From contig CAZMSD010000034.1 of the NCBI GenBank assembly GCA_964568855.1, positions 1 through 48,149 of the forward strand: DNA of 48,149 nucleotides. The letters are read 5' to 3'. Within the stretch, counting starts at the first letter, position 1. Each line of letters opens with the position of its first letter. The DNA comes from CAZMSD01 sp964568855 (GTDB taxonomy: Bacteria > CAIWAD01). Positions 1 through 7,691 of the stretch are shown here, piece by piece. The notes under the pieces were generated by a model. The model searched no databases. It was not told the origin of the DNA and was given only the letters and a program-made list of their open reading frames with translations. The translations under genes and the position numbers were made by a program.

Positions 1-30
1 TCCGTAAAGCCTATGAAACCAGTGCTCTAG

Positions 31-171
31 AGAGTTGTTCATGGTCGACTATTTACCTGGATAGGACTCTATCTGGCCTACATCCATCGGAGTCGAATGC
101 TGGAATTCAGCGATGCGGAAGCGCTGCTGCGTTCGGGATTCAACAAGCTTCTTGAGCGCTCGAAGACCTAG
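31..171 (+). other. Short open frame ending at hairpin repeat, possible gene remnant
   Basis: An open frame runs from just after a TAG at 28-30 to a TAG at 169-171 and encodes about 46 residues ending in EALLRSGFNKLLERSKT. The only ATG in frame (97) would give 24 residues, and no good ribosome site precedes it. The composition looks protein-like, but I do not recognise a family. Its stop codon is the first three bases of the hairpin repeat at 169-200, just as the stop of the 12451-14700 gene lies in the second copy. It could be the 3' remnant of a decayed gene or chance. From 172 to the GH31 start I see only the repeat and no other gene. Confidence 0.25.
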
Positions 172-200
172 TGGACCGATCCATGTGAATCGGTCCACTA
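169..200 (+). repeat. Stop-codon-associated hairpin repeat, copy 1
   Basis: Perfect 12-bp inverted repeat: TAGTGGACCGAT at 169-180 and ATCGGTCCACTA at 189-200, with an 8-base loop. A second copy at 12423-12453 matches it at 28 of 30 aligned positions. The element starts with the TAG of the short frame ending at 171. No T-run follows, so it is not a classical intrinsic terminator. It may be a REP-like element or a mobile stem-loop. Confidence 0.7.
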
Positions 201-381
201 GTGACCGGCCGGGATTCCGAGGAATTGGACTATGCCCGAAAGACCGCTCCTTCCACTGGAAGGGCTGTCTTCCGATCTTGAATTCATGCTCCCAGCGAGG
301 CGGGCCATGAGGTTGCTCCATCCAGGCAGTACCCGGCGAACGGGAACTTGCCGCTCTTACTGCAACACGCCGCAGGCTTGC

Positions 382-3168
382 ATGTCGGCTTCGCCTGAAA
401 CCCACATAACAGGCTCTCAACTTGCCGCGCTGTTGCTGTTGGCCGCCCTCCTGGTTGCAGTGGGCAGGACCTCCGCCGAACAGACCCTGGGCGACTACAC
501 GCACCACCGCACGCTGCCCAACGGCGTCGAGGTCTTCGCGGGCGAATCGGGACTGCGCCTGCGCTGGTACCGCGAATGCCTGCTGCGCGTGGATTTCCTT
601 CCCGATTCGCTTGTGACACACGACTCCTCGCTGGTGGTGATCCAGCCCCCGCTGGCGACCGCCGGGATCACGGTTGAGGACCAGGGCTACCGGCTGCGGA
701 TCGGCGGGCTGGATCCCGTGCTCTACCTGGTCAAGGAACCGCTGAGATTGCAGGTGGAACTGCCGGGCGGCGAGCTGCTGGCGGAACCGGAAGAGATTGG
801 CTTCGGCTGGGAGGAAGGCCAGCGACGCTCGCGCTTTGTACTGGGCGATGACTGGCGGCTCTACGGTACCGGTGAGCGGGGCATCGGTCCCGAGCTGCGC
901 GGCTGGGCCTTCGAGTGCCGTAACACGCAGGTCTTCGGCTACGACGGCCCGCTGGAAACCATGAACATCAACGTTCCTCTGGTGCTGAGTACCGGCGGCG
1001 CGGCCCTCTACTTCGAAAACACCCGGCCCGGACATTTCGACCTGGGCTCCACCGATGCCGACCGGATGATCTACACCGTGCCGGAGGGCGAGCTCTCGGT
1101 CTACGTGATCACGGGCGATGGTTTGCCGGTGCAGCTTGAGGCTTACGCCTGGCTCAGCGGCCGTCCGCCCATGCCGCCACGCTGGGCGCTGGGCTACCTG
1201 CAGTCCAAGTACGGGTACCGCAACGAGGACGAGGCCCGGGCGGCGGTTGAGGGTTTCCGGCAGCGCGGCTGGCCGCTGGACGCGCTGATTCTGGACCTCT
1301 ACTGGTTCGAGCACATGGGCGACCTGGCCTGGAATCACTCAGCCTGGCCGGATCCCTCCGGCATGATGGAGGACTTCCTGGAGCAGGGCGTGCGCACGGT
1401 CCTGATCACCGAGCCCTACGTGACACAGTTCTCCCAGCTCTACGACGTGCTGGTGGGATCCATGCCCTCCTACCTGGGACACGACGAGCAAGGCGATCCC
1501 TGGATCCTGCCCGACTGGTGGTCCTGCGCCTGCGATGCGGTGCTCTTCGATATGAGCCACCCCGAGGCGGCCGCCTGGTGGTGGGAGCGGCACGTCCCGC
1601 TCTTCGATTCGCCCCTGGCCGGGCTCTGGACCGACCTGGGCGAGCCGGAACGTCATCCGGAGGGCATGCTGCATCACCTGGGCGCCGCCGACAAGGTGCA
1701 CAACGTCTACAACCTGCTCTGGAGCGCGGCCCTGGCGGAGGGCTTCCGGCAGGCCCGGCCGAACGAACGTCTCTTCATGCTCTCGCGCAGCGGCTACGCC
1801 GGCAGCCAGCGTCACGGGGTCTTCACCTGGTCCGGCGACGTATCACGGACCTGGGGCGGGCTGGCGGTGCAGGTGCCGATCATGCTGGGTGCCGGTCTTT
1901 CGGGCCTGCCCTATCACGGCTCCGACCTGGGCGGCTTCTGGGGCGGCCCCACGTCGCCCGAGCTCTACGTGCGCTGGTTCCAGCAGGGGGCCCTGGCCCC
2001 GGCCATGCGCGCCCACGGGCTGGACGACCAGGCCACCGAACCCTGGGGTTTCGGCGAGACGGCGGAGCAGATCTGCGGGGAGATGCTGAAACTGCGGAAT
2101 CGCCTGCTGCCGCACCTCTACAGCCTCGCGCGCGAGGCGCACGAGTGCGGCCTGCCCCCCGCGCGGCCGCTGTTCTTCGCCGATCCGGAGGACCAGGCGC
2201 TCTACGACGAGAACGACGCCTGGCTGCTGGGCGAGGACCTGCTGGTGGCTCCGGTGCTGTGGGAGGGCGAAACCCAGCGCGCCATCCGCCTGCCCCAGGG
2301 CGCCTGGATCGATTACTGGACGGGCGAGCGTCACGCCGGCGGGCAGCAGGCCGACTTGGCGGCTCCGCTGGAGCGCCTGCCGCTGCTGGTCCGCGAGGGC
2401 GCCATCCTGCCCACGCAGCCTGCGATGGAGTACGCCGGCCAGTTCCCGCCGGACACGCTGATCCTCGACCTGTATCACTCGCCGGACCGGTCGGCGGGCT
2501 ACGACCTGTACGAGGACGACGGCCTGAGCCTGGACTACCTGGCGGACCAGTACGCCCGGACGGAGCTGTCGCTGAACTGGCAGGCGGATGACGACAGCAC
2601 CGGCAGCCTGGTGCTGCAGGCCGCGTCGCCCGTGGGGAGTTACACGGGCATGCCCGACGAGCGCGTTCTGCGGCTGCGGGTCAACCGCGTATTCCAGGCG
2701 CCTGAGGAGGTGCTGGTCAACGGGATTCCGGCGCTCGAGCTCGCGGACCTGGACGCCTTGTATCACGCAGAAATGGCCTGGGTGCACGAGCCGGGGGCGG
2801 CGCGCCTCTGGGTGCAGCACGCAGCGCCGGCGAGCACTCCCCGCCAGGTGGAGATCTCGGGACTGCCCGCGGACACTGGCGTGGCCGGGAGACTGGAGCA
2901 GCCGCGGCAGCTACGAATCGTCGGCATCCGGCCCAATCCGAGCAACGGCCTGGCGCGCATTCAATATTTCCTGAGGCGCCCGCAGCACTTGAGCATCGAG
3001 CTATACAACCTGCTGGGCCGGCGAGTAAGGACCTTGAAAGAGGGATCCCAGCCCGCCGGCGAGCATATCCTGGCGCTGCACACTGGCGCTCTGGCCAGCG
3101 GGATCTATCTTGTCCATATCACTGGCGATGAAAGCTCCTGCACAGCGAAGCTGGCGGTGATCCGCTGA
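382..3168 (+). CDS. Secreted GH31 family glycosidase with C-terminal sorting tail
   Basis: Predicted exported alpha-glycosidase (GH31: alpha-glucosidase/alpha-xylosidase class), 928 aa from ATG 382. An in-frame ATG at 307 has a better GAGG but adds non-protein-like sequence before the signal peptide (hydrophobic LAALLLLAALLVAV). An N-terminal mutarotase-like beta domain leads into a TIM barrel. The expected nucleophile is Asp418 in GLWTDLGEPE, and the acid/base is Asp486 in FTWSGDVSRTWGG, followed by the family block GLPYHGSDLGGFWGG. Beta domains follow. The last ~85 residues are a Por/T9SS-type tail (IRPNPSNG, YNLLGRRV, ASGIYLVHI), so secretion and surface attachment are inferred. Substrate cannot be read from sequence. 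The gene stands alone between a hairpin repeat and a convergent cluster. It carries three GTATCAC heptamers, one written with the uncommon pair GTA-TCA. Confidence 0.93.
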   Translation: MSASPETHITGSQLAALLLLAALLVAVGRTSAEQTLGDYTHHRTLPNGVEVFAGESGLRLRWYRECLLRVDFLPDSLVTHDSSLVVIQPPLATAGITVEDQGYRLRIGGLDPVLYLVKEPLRLQVELPGGELLAEPEEIGFGWEEGQRRSRFVLGDDWRLYGTGERGIGPELRGWAFECRNTQVFGYDGPLETMNINVPLVLSTGGAALYFENTRPGHFDLGSTDADRMIYTVPEGELSVYVITGDGLPVQLEAYAWLSGRPPMPPRWALGYLQSKYGYRNEDEARAAVEGFRQRGWPLDALILDLYWFEHMGDLAWNHSAWPDPSGMMEDFLEQGVRTVLITEPYVTQFSQLYDVLVGSMPSYLGHDEQGDPWILPDWWSCACDAVLFDMSHPEAAAWWWERHVPLFDSPLAGLWTDLGEPERHPEGMLHHLGAADKVHNVYNLLWSAALAEGFRQARPNERLFMLSRSGYAGSQRHGVFTWSGDVSRTWGGLAVQVPIMLGAGLSGLPYHGSDLGGFWGGPTSPELYVRWFQQGALAPAMRAHGLDDQATEPWGFGETAEQICGEMLKLRNRLLPHLYSLAREAHECGLPPARPLFFADPEDQALYDENDAWLLGEDLLVAPVLWEGETQRAIRLPQGAWIDYWTGERHAGGQQADLAAPLERLPLLVREGAILPTQPAMEYAGQFPPDTLILDLYHSPDRSAGYDLYEDDGLSLDYLADQYARTELSLNWQADDDSTGSLVLQAASPVGSYTGMPDERVLRLRVNRVFQAPEEVLVNGIPALELADLDALYHAEMAWVHEPGAARLWVQHAAPASTPRQVEISGLPADTGVAGRLEQPRQLRIVGIRPNPSNGLARIQYFLRRPQHLSIELYNLLGRRVRTLKEGSQPAGEHILALHTGALASGIYLVHITGDESSCTAKLAVIR

Positions 3169-3364
3169 CACCGATATATCTCGACGCCGGCAAAGCGCAA
3201 TAGCGGATAGGACTCTACTGCAGCCTGGAATACGGCTTCGACAGCCGGATCGCGCCTGGAGAATCAACCCGCCGGTGTGGCGATTGAGGGCGGGTGCTCG
3301 TGGGATCGGTTATCACAATTCCGGGTCCGAGGAGACAGATGTGAATCCGGACCTTCGATCGGCG

Positions 3365-3568
3365 TCAAGGACTTGGGCGTTTCCTGAGCCAGAGTTCGTG
3401 GTGATCGGAACCCGCCCGAATCATCCGCGTGTCGCATTTCGGGCAGCGCTCCTCCTGGCAGGGCTTTCCTGGTACATGCTTCATGCTGTACTCGCACTTC
3501 GGACAGAAGCAGAAGCCCTCCGGTCCCAGACCCAGGTCTACACGGTTGCGTTCATCGCCATACATCAT
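3365..3568 (-). CDS. Small double zinc-ribbon protein
   Basis: About 67 aa from ATG 3568 (second ATG 3565; a TTG at 3601 is also open). It has two CPKC knuckles, CFCPKCEY and ERCPKCDT, plus an extra Cys in GKPCQEERC. Four cysteines in CxxC pairs imply one zinc or Fe-S site. The tail SDHHELWLRKR is basic. AAAGGAGG lies 16-23 bases upstream of ATG 3568, and AGGCAGG lies directly before it. It is the last gene of the minus-strand run that starts with the DUF134 regulator. Small proteins of this kind often accompany NifX/NafY-type and radical SAM genes in anaerobes, so a role in metal-cofactor handling is inferred only. Confidence 0.7.
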   Translation of the reverse strand: MMYGDERNRVDLGLGPEGFCFCPKCEYSMKHVPGKPCQEERCPKCDTRMIRAGSDHHELWLRKRPSP

Positions 3569-3635
3569 CCTGCCTTTCAGTGAACCTCCTTTGTGGAACA
3601 AACCGAGCAGCCGTCACCGGGATTGTCCCAGTTCC

Positions 3636-4579
3636 TCATCTACGTGTGGATCCGGCTGTGTAATACACGTTTCCCTTGTACTTGATTCTGTGCACCACGC
3701 CGTCGATCTCCATACCCTGGACGATATCGTTCAGCATATCAGGTGATCGCAAATGAAGCACTTCCATCAACTGATCCTGGCGCATGGGATGTCCGCGGAC
3801 GATCCTGCGCACTGCGTCGATTGGATCGCTGATTCCTTCTGTGTCGAAACCGCCCGGTTCCGGCAGCTCTAGATGATACACGTCCTCAAGAATGCTTTCA
3901 GCAAGCATCAGTCTTGTGGGATCAGGAGCTTCGACCCAGTCCTCCGCAGGTGGTCGATGGGGGACGCTCAGGTACAGGCGATCCGGCTTGATTCGATCCA
4001 TTGCCTCCCGGAGAGCGTGAAGTGCATCTTCATTGTCATTCAGACCCCGGACAAGCATTGTTTCAACCCAAAGACGGCCGTTGTAGGTTCGCTGGAAGCT
4101 CTCGATTCCTTCGATGATCTCACGGATTCGAAGAGATCCATGGGGACGATTTACCTTCCGGTACGTAGCCTCATCAGCCGCGTCAAGCGAAGGTAATACT
4201 ACATCGGCATGACCAATTGCATCTCGAACAGCTTTGCATGGAAACAGACTGGAATTGGTCAGGACTGCGATCGGGATGTCGGTCATCTTCTTTACATGCT
4301 TGATCAGATAACCGAGACTCCTGCAAAGTGCCGGTTCGCCCTCTCCGGCAAATGTCACGTGGTCAATCGCGTTCCGATGGCATTTCAGTGCCCGGCTGAG
4401 TTCCTCGAGAATCTCAGGCACGGAAAGAAATCACGCCTCGTGGTCATCAGGTGTGGGGTTCGACCGAGCTGACAATAGACACAGCTCTGATTACAGATCT
4501 TGAAGGGAAAGAGATTTACGCCAAGCGAACGTCCCAACCGGCGCGACGGGACCGGTCCGTATACGAATTGGTAGTCCAT
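3636..4579 (-). pseudogene. Radical SAM protein, broken by a single-base frameshift
   Basis: Two overlapping frames form one radical SAM protein of about 313 aa (COG0731-like Fe-S oxidoreductase). The 5' frame from ATG 4579 carries VYGPVPSRRLGRSLGVNL and the cluster motif CNQSCVYC (CxxxCxxC). The 3' frame carries PEILEELSRAL, the glycine-rich TFAGEGEPAL, a TIM-barrel body and a C-terminal winged-helix-like part. The frames join if one base is restored near 4421: the coding strand reads TTT CCG TGC CTG where family members have '...P-V-P-E'. The lesion is a missing G after CCG. It is either a draft-assembly error or a real inactivation. Function is unknown; the neighbourhood suggests metallocofactor or metal-stress biology. 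Confidence 0.8.
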
Positions 4580-4735
4580 GCAATGATCTTCCTGTTCAAC
4601 AGCGCCGCATTCTGCGCCGCTGCCAGGGCGCGTCGGGGGCCATCAGCCACCGAAGACCAGGTCCGGGAAACCGCCTGAGCTCGAATAGCACAACCGCAGT
4701 ATCCCGATCCTCCTTTTCGATCCAGGTTCCCTACG

Positions 4736-5752
4736 TCACCATCCCGTTGCCAGCAGCAGCGCCCCCACGATCACGCCTACGACGAGGTTGATCGACTTGA
4801 CGACCAGAAAATCGCGGCAGGAATGCGCGAGGAGCGGCAGCGTGCCGTGCCCGTCCTGGACGATTGAGCTGGCCGTCAGTACGCTCAATGGAATAGTTCC
4901 CTGATCGTACAGCATCACGAAAAAAAGATGTGGTCCCGACTCCGGAACGATTCCGAGCACACTCGCCAGGGCCAACATCATCCAGCTGTTATCCTGAAAG
5001 AATGACTCCACCTGAACGTAGTTGTCGAGGAGCCTGGTTGCTGTCAAAGCCGCAAGGATCCAGGCGAAAACGCGCGGCATGTGCTGTACGAGGACATGTT
5101 TCCACAGGTGTTCCACCAGGAAGTGATCGGGAACGGTCATGATGACGAACACACCGATCAGACCGGCGAGCAGCAGGACCACACGGATCCAGTTCCACGA
5201 CTCCGGACCGATCTGGCCGTAGATCAGGGCAACTATGAACAGTGCGAAACCGAAGAACAACAGGCCGCGGAGGCTCAACGGCTGCCGGAAGTGCTACAGT
5301 ATTTGGATCCGCTCGAAGCAACGGCATTCTCCAGGCTGATGAAGTTCAAACTCATGACGTTCTCCGAACAATCCCGGCTGGCGAAACACGAAATCCGTAG
5401 CAATCCCGGCCAGGATCCCCACGGCGGCAAGCCCGAGCATCAGCAGGGCGGCTTGGGCGGGAAACAGCGCCAACATGACGAAGGCCTCATCGCCGCTTGA
5501 TGCAATCATGCATGTCACGATGGCTCCCAGGGAGAGTTCTCGGTGGACATGGAGAGACACAGCTAGGAAAGCCCCAAGGCAGCCTGGCGTCAGGCCGAGG
5601 AGTGCAGCAACCAGGAATTGGCTCCAGTTCGATCTGGTATGTCGCACCAGCCAGGATCCCTTCGTGAGCACGTTGATGTATTCCACAAGAATCATCATTA
5701 CGGCCACGAATGACGTTATCACAGTTGCGTTATACAGACTTTCCCGCGGCAT
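4736..5752 (-). pseudogene. Putative 10-TM ArsP_2-type permease with in-frame TAG stop
   Basis: One continuous frame of 339 codons (including the final stop) encodes an integral membrane protein of the ArsP_2 type (putative 10-TM heavy-metal exporter). It is interrupted by a TAG at 5294-5296, after ...RCFERIQIL and before HFRQPLSLRGLLFF. Both halves are hydrophobic and carry the duplicated family block: GLTPGCLGAFLAV...SSGDEAF in the first and GIVPESGPHLFFVML...QDGHGTLPLLAH in the second. The interruption falls in the cytoplasmic linker between the halves. A TTG at 5278 could restart the second half. TAG is an ordinary stop for several genes here (11002, 12451, 30978), so genome-wide recoding is unlikely. 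Either CAG mutated to TAG or the base is miscalled. Confidence 0.75.
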
Positions 5753-5822
5753 TATTCGATCTTATGAAGCCATAGCGCTTGAATGTTTAGCCTTCAGCTA
5801 CTTCTTACTAGAATCCGGTCTA

Positions 5823-6242
5823 TCAGCGAGACCCTGGACCGCATCCCCCGTGCCTGTGCCGTCCGTGCTGGGGATCTTGGCCGTGCCCGTGACCGGCACA
5901 GGCCTGGTCGGCCGTCAAGGGCTTGAGTCGACCTTGGCGCGCTTCGTCCAGGATCTCCCTGACCGTTGCCCTGTCGGATACGTAGACGTCGATTCCCGCC
6001 CGGTTGAGCGAGGCGAAGGCCCGGCGTCCCAATCCGGGGCAGACCACTCCGTCCACGTTATGCATCTCGATATGCTCGACCGGGTCACAGCTTCCATGAC
6101 GATGGCGATGGCCCCGGTTGAGGATCGATTCCACCTCGTCCTGTTCTGTGTCAGCGATCGTGTAATAGGGGGCACTGCCGAAATGCCCGTAGGCGGCGGC
6201 GTCCAGGCCGCGATTATCAGCGGTCGGAATGCAGATCTTCAT
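5823..6242 (-). CDS. NifX/NafY-like iron-molybdenum cofactor-binding family protein
   Basis: 139 aa. The N-terminus MKICIPTADNRGLDAAAYGHFGSAPYY matches the dinitrogenase iron-molybdenum cofactor biosynthesis fold (NifX/NafY/MTH1175 type) in its key blocks IPTADN and HFGSAPYY, with GVVCPGLGRRAFASL in the middle. The C-terminal ~30 residues are His/Gly rich (GHGHG, GRHRHGG), a likely metal-binding tail. No nitrogenase genes are present, so this belongs with the stand-alone relatives of unknown role. AAAGGAG lies six bases before the ATG, inside the end of the upstream DUF134 gene; the two reading frames overlap by 26 bases, so they are co-transcribed. Confidence 0.85.
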   Translation of the reverse strand: MKICIPTADNRGLDAAAYGHFGSAPYYTIADTEQDEVESILNRGHRHRHGSCDPVEHIEMHNVDGVVCPGLGRRAFASLNRAGIDVYVSDRATVREILDEARQGRLKPLTADQACAGHGHGQDPQHGRHRHGGCGPGSR

Positions 6243-6525
6243 CGCTGGCTCCTTTCTCGATAAACAGCGCCTTCGACTCGAGGAGAACTTCGAGCACCTT
6301 GGCCCTTCCGCTCTTCAACAGCCGTTGGATGGTTCCCCGGGAGAGATCCATCCGCTTCCCCGCCTGATCCTGGTCGAATCCGTCCAGGTCGCAGAGCCGC
6401 ATGGCCTCCAGCTCGCCCAGCTCAAGGCGGACGGTTTCCAGTCCGGCCATGGGAATGCTGCGCGGTTTGAACACCCGGTCGCCGTTGAACCTCCGGCAGT
6501 ATCGTCGCTTTCTCGGTCGAGGCAT
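6217..6525 (-). CDS. DUF134 (UPF0251) helix-turn-helix regulator
   Basis: 102 aa. It begins with the DUF134 hallmark PRPRKRRYCRRF, then GLETVRLELGELEAMRLCDL and a sigma-region-4-like helix-turn-helix (FDQDQAGKRMDLSRGTIQRLL). Members are thought to bind DNA and commonly sit beside NifX/NafY-like and radical SAM genes, as here. It is the first gene of the minus-strand run. A sigma70-like promoter and a perfect 16-bp palindrome lie directly upstream (6540-6580), so autoregulation of the cluster is the natural hypothesis. The ribosome site before the ATG is weak. Confidence 0.9.
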   Translation of the reverse strand: MPRPRKRRYCRRFNGDRVFKPRSIPMAGLETVRLELGELEAMRLCDLDGFDQDQAGKRMDLSRGTIQRLLKSGRAKVLEVLLESKALFIEKGASDEDLHSDR

Positions 6526-6539
6526 GGCTTTACTCTATT

Positions 6540-6555
6540 ATGTGCATATGCACAT
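6540..6555. promoter_or_regulatory. Perfect 16-bp palindrome, candidate operator
   Basis: ATGTGCATATGCACAT is its own reverse complement. It lies 14 bases upstream of the DUF134 start and overlaps the -10 side of the predicted promoter, a typical place for a repressor site. The likely ligand is the DUF134 protein itself (inference). Confidence 0.65.
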
Positions 6556-6580
6556 TACAATTCCGGTACCGGTTTGTCAA
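6552..6580 (-). promoter_or_regulatory. Sigma70-like promoter of the DUF134 cluster
   Basis: Read on the minus strand: a consensus -35 TTGACA (6580-6575), a 17-base spacer (containing the 10-bp palindrome CCGGTACCGG) and TAATGT (6557-6552) as -10. TGTAAT at a 15-base spacing is the alternative. The palindrome at 6540-6555 covers the downstream edge. Confidence 0.6.
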
Positions 6581-6795
6581 GACGGATTCCCGTGTTTTCA
6601 ATCATCGTGGAGGGCATTCCTTTGATCCGCCCAGCCACGGTCGGCTCCCGGCAACTTCGGGGAGCAGAGCCTCCGATCAACCATGAGGACATTCGATGGA
6701 AGAATCCTCCATTTCGGGTGTGATACGCAGCACCGTGATCCGGAAATGGGAAAATGCGATCTTACCCGGGCAGTATCCTGTCTACTGAGGTTCAC

Positions 6796-7347
6796 ATGTC
6801 AACGGCCGAGACGTTCGAAGAGTTGCGATTCCGTCCCATTGGCGTGATCCACAGCGAGCACCGGGAAGCGCAGAAAACGCCCGTGCAGCCGGTCTACGCC
6901 GCCGGTTGCCGCGGCAGGGTCATCCTGGAACCCGAGTACGAAGAGGGCCTGAGCGAATTGGAGGACTTCTCGCATATCTTCCTGCTCTACCTGTTCCACC
7001 GGTCGGGGCCCGCCCGGCTGATCGTCAAGCCATTTCTCGAGGACCGCGAACACGGCGTTTTCGCCACCCGCGCCCCTTGTCGGCCCAATCCCATTGGTCT
7101 CAGCGTGGTCCGCCTGCTCGAGTGCGAGGGACGGGTGCTGCACGTGGAGGACCTGGACGTACTCGATGGGACGCCGCTGCTGGACATCAAGCCCTACGTG
7201 ACGCGCTTCGATACGCGGGAAGCCGAGCGCTGCGGCTGGCAGGACGGCATCGACGAACAGACCGCGCGCCTGCGGGGACGTCGATCCTTCGGCACAGATC
7301 CAGGACCCGGCGACGGGGATTCTTCCGCGCCCGATACGGATCCCTGA
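6796..7347 (+). CDS. TrmO-type tRNA (t6A37) N6-methyltransferase
   Basis: 183 aa from ATG 6796 (GAGG five bases upstream; an earlier ATG at 6754 lacks a site). It is a TsaA/UPF0066 fold protein: FRPIGVIHSEH near the N-terminus, then the beta-barrel blocks EDFSHIFLLYLFHRS, GVFATRAPCRPNPIGLS and DLDVLDGTPLLDIKPYV. TrmO uses SAM to methylate t6A37 of tRNA-Thr(GGU). Stand-alone archaeal and anaerobe TsaA proteins may differ in substrate, and here it is transcribed divergently from a DUF134/NafY cluster. The C-terminal 25 residues (GDGDSSAPDTDP) are low-complexity. Confidence 0.85.
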   Translation: MSTAETFEELRFRPIGVIHSEHREAQKTPVQPVYAAGCRGRVILEPEYEEGLSELEDFSHIFLLYLFHRSGPARLIVKPFLEDREHGVFATRAPCRPNPIGLSVVRLLECEGRVLHVEDLDVLDGTPLLDIKPYVTRFDTREAERCGWQDGIDEQTARLRGRRSFGTDPGPGDGDSSAPDTDP

Positions 7348-7691
7348 GCGGATCGCGTTTCTTCTTCCGCGACTCTCGCGGAGTCCCTGCTATTCGGAGA
7401 AGCGAATTACCGTGTGTCACACGGAACCTGTGACCCGTATCACCGCAACCACGCCGGCGCATGTTATACTGCTGTCGGATCTGTCCACTCCTTGCGCCCG
7501 CCGATAGATCGGACGACACCACGCTGATGCGGACCATGCAGATTCCCAAGTTTTTCGACCGCGTGTCCGGCTCCTGATCCTCCTTTTCCAAAGCCCCGAT
7601 TCCGAGGCTCAGCCCTTCCCCTCTCCTGAATGATGTTCGGCTCCCCCACCGTTCCCGAGCAAGGCATCAATCCAGACAACGGAGGAATATC
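7348..7691. other. Intergenic stretch, no gene
   Basis: 344 bases between TrmO and the next secreted protein. It holds small inverted repeats: CCGCGA/TCGCGG near 7366-7380, and GTCACA-7-TGTGAC at 7416-7434. It also holds one GTATCAC heptamer (7437-7443) and a TATACT -10-like hexamer (7465-7470) without a recognisable -35. No convincing open frame. Confidence 0.5.

Noticed and set aside
59..3217. 13-bp direct repeat GGATAGGACTCTA at 59-71 and 3205-3217 flanking the GH31 gene, as a possible target duplication
   Set aside because: Exact 13-mers are expected to recur by chance many times in 48 kb, and there is no transposase or terminal inverted repeat.
5294..5296. TAG recoding (pyrrolysine or reassigned amber) as explanation for the interrupted permease
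   Set aside because: TAG serves as a normal stop for genes ending at 11002, 12451, 30978 and 37376.
7416..7434. GTCACA-7-TGTGAC as a CRP/cAMP site, tempting because a cyclase is in the window
   Set aside because: The half-sites are in the reverse order of a CRP site (TGTGA-N6-TCACA), and no CRP gene is seen.
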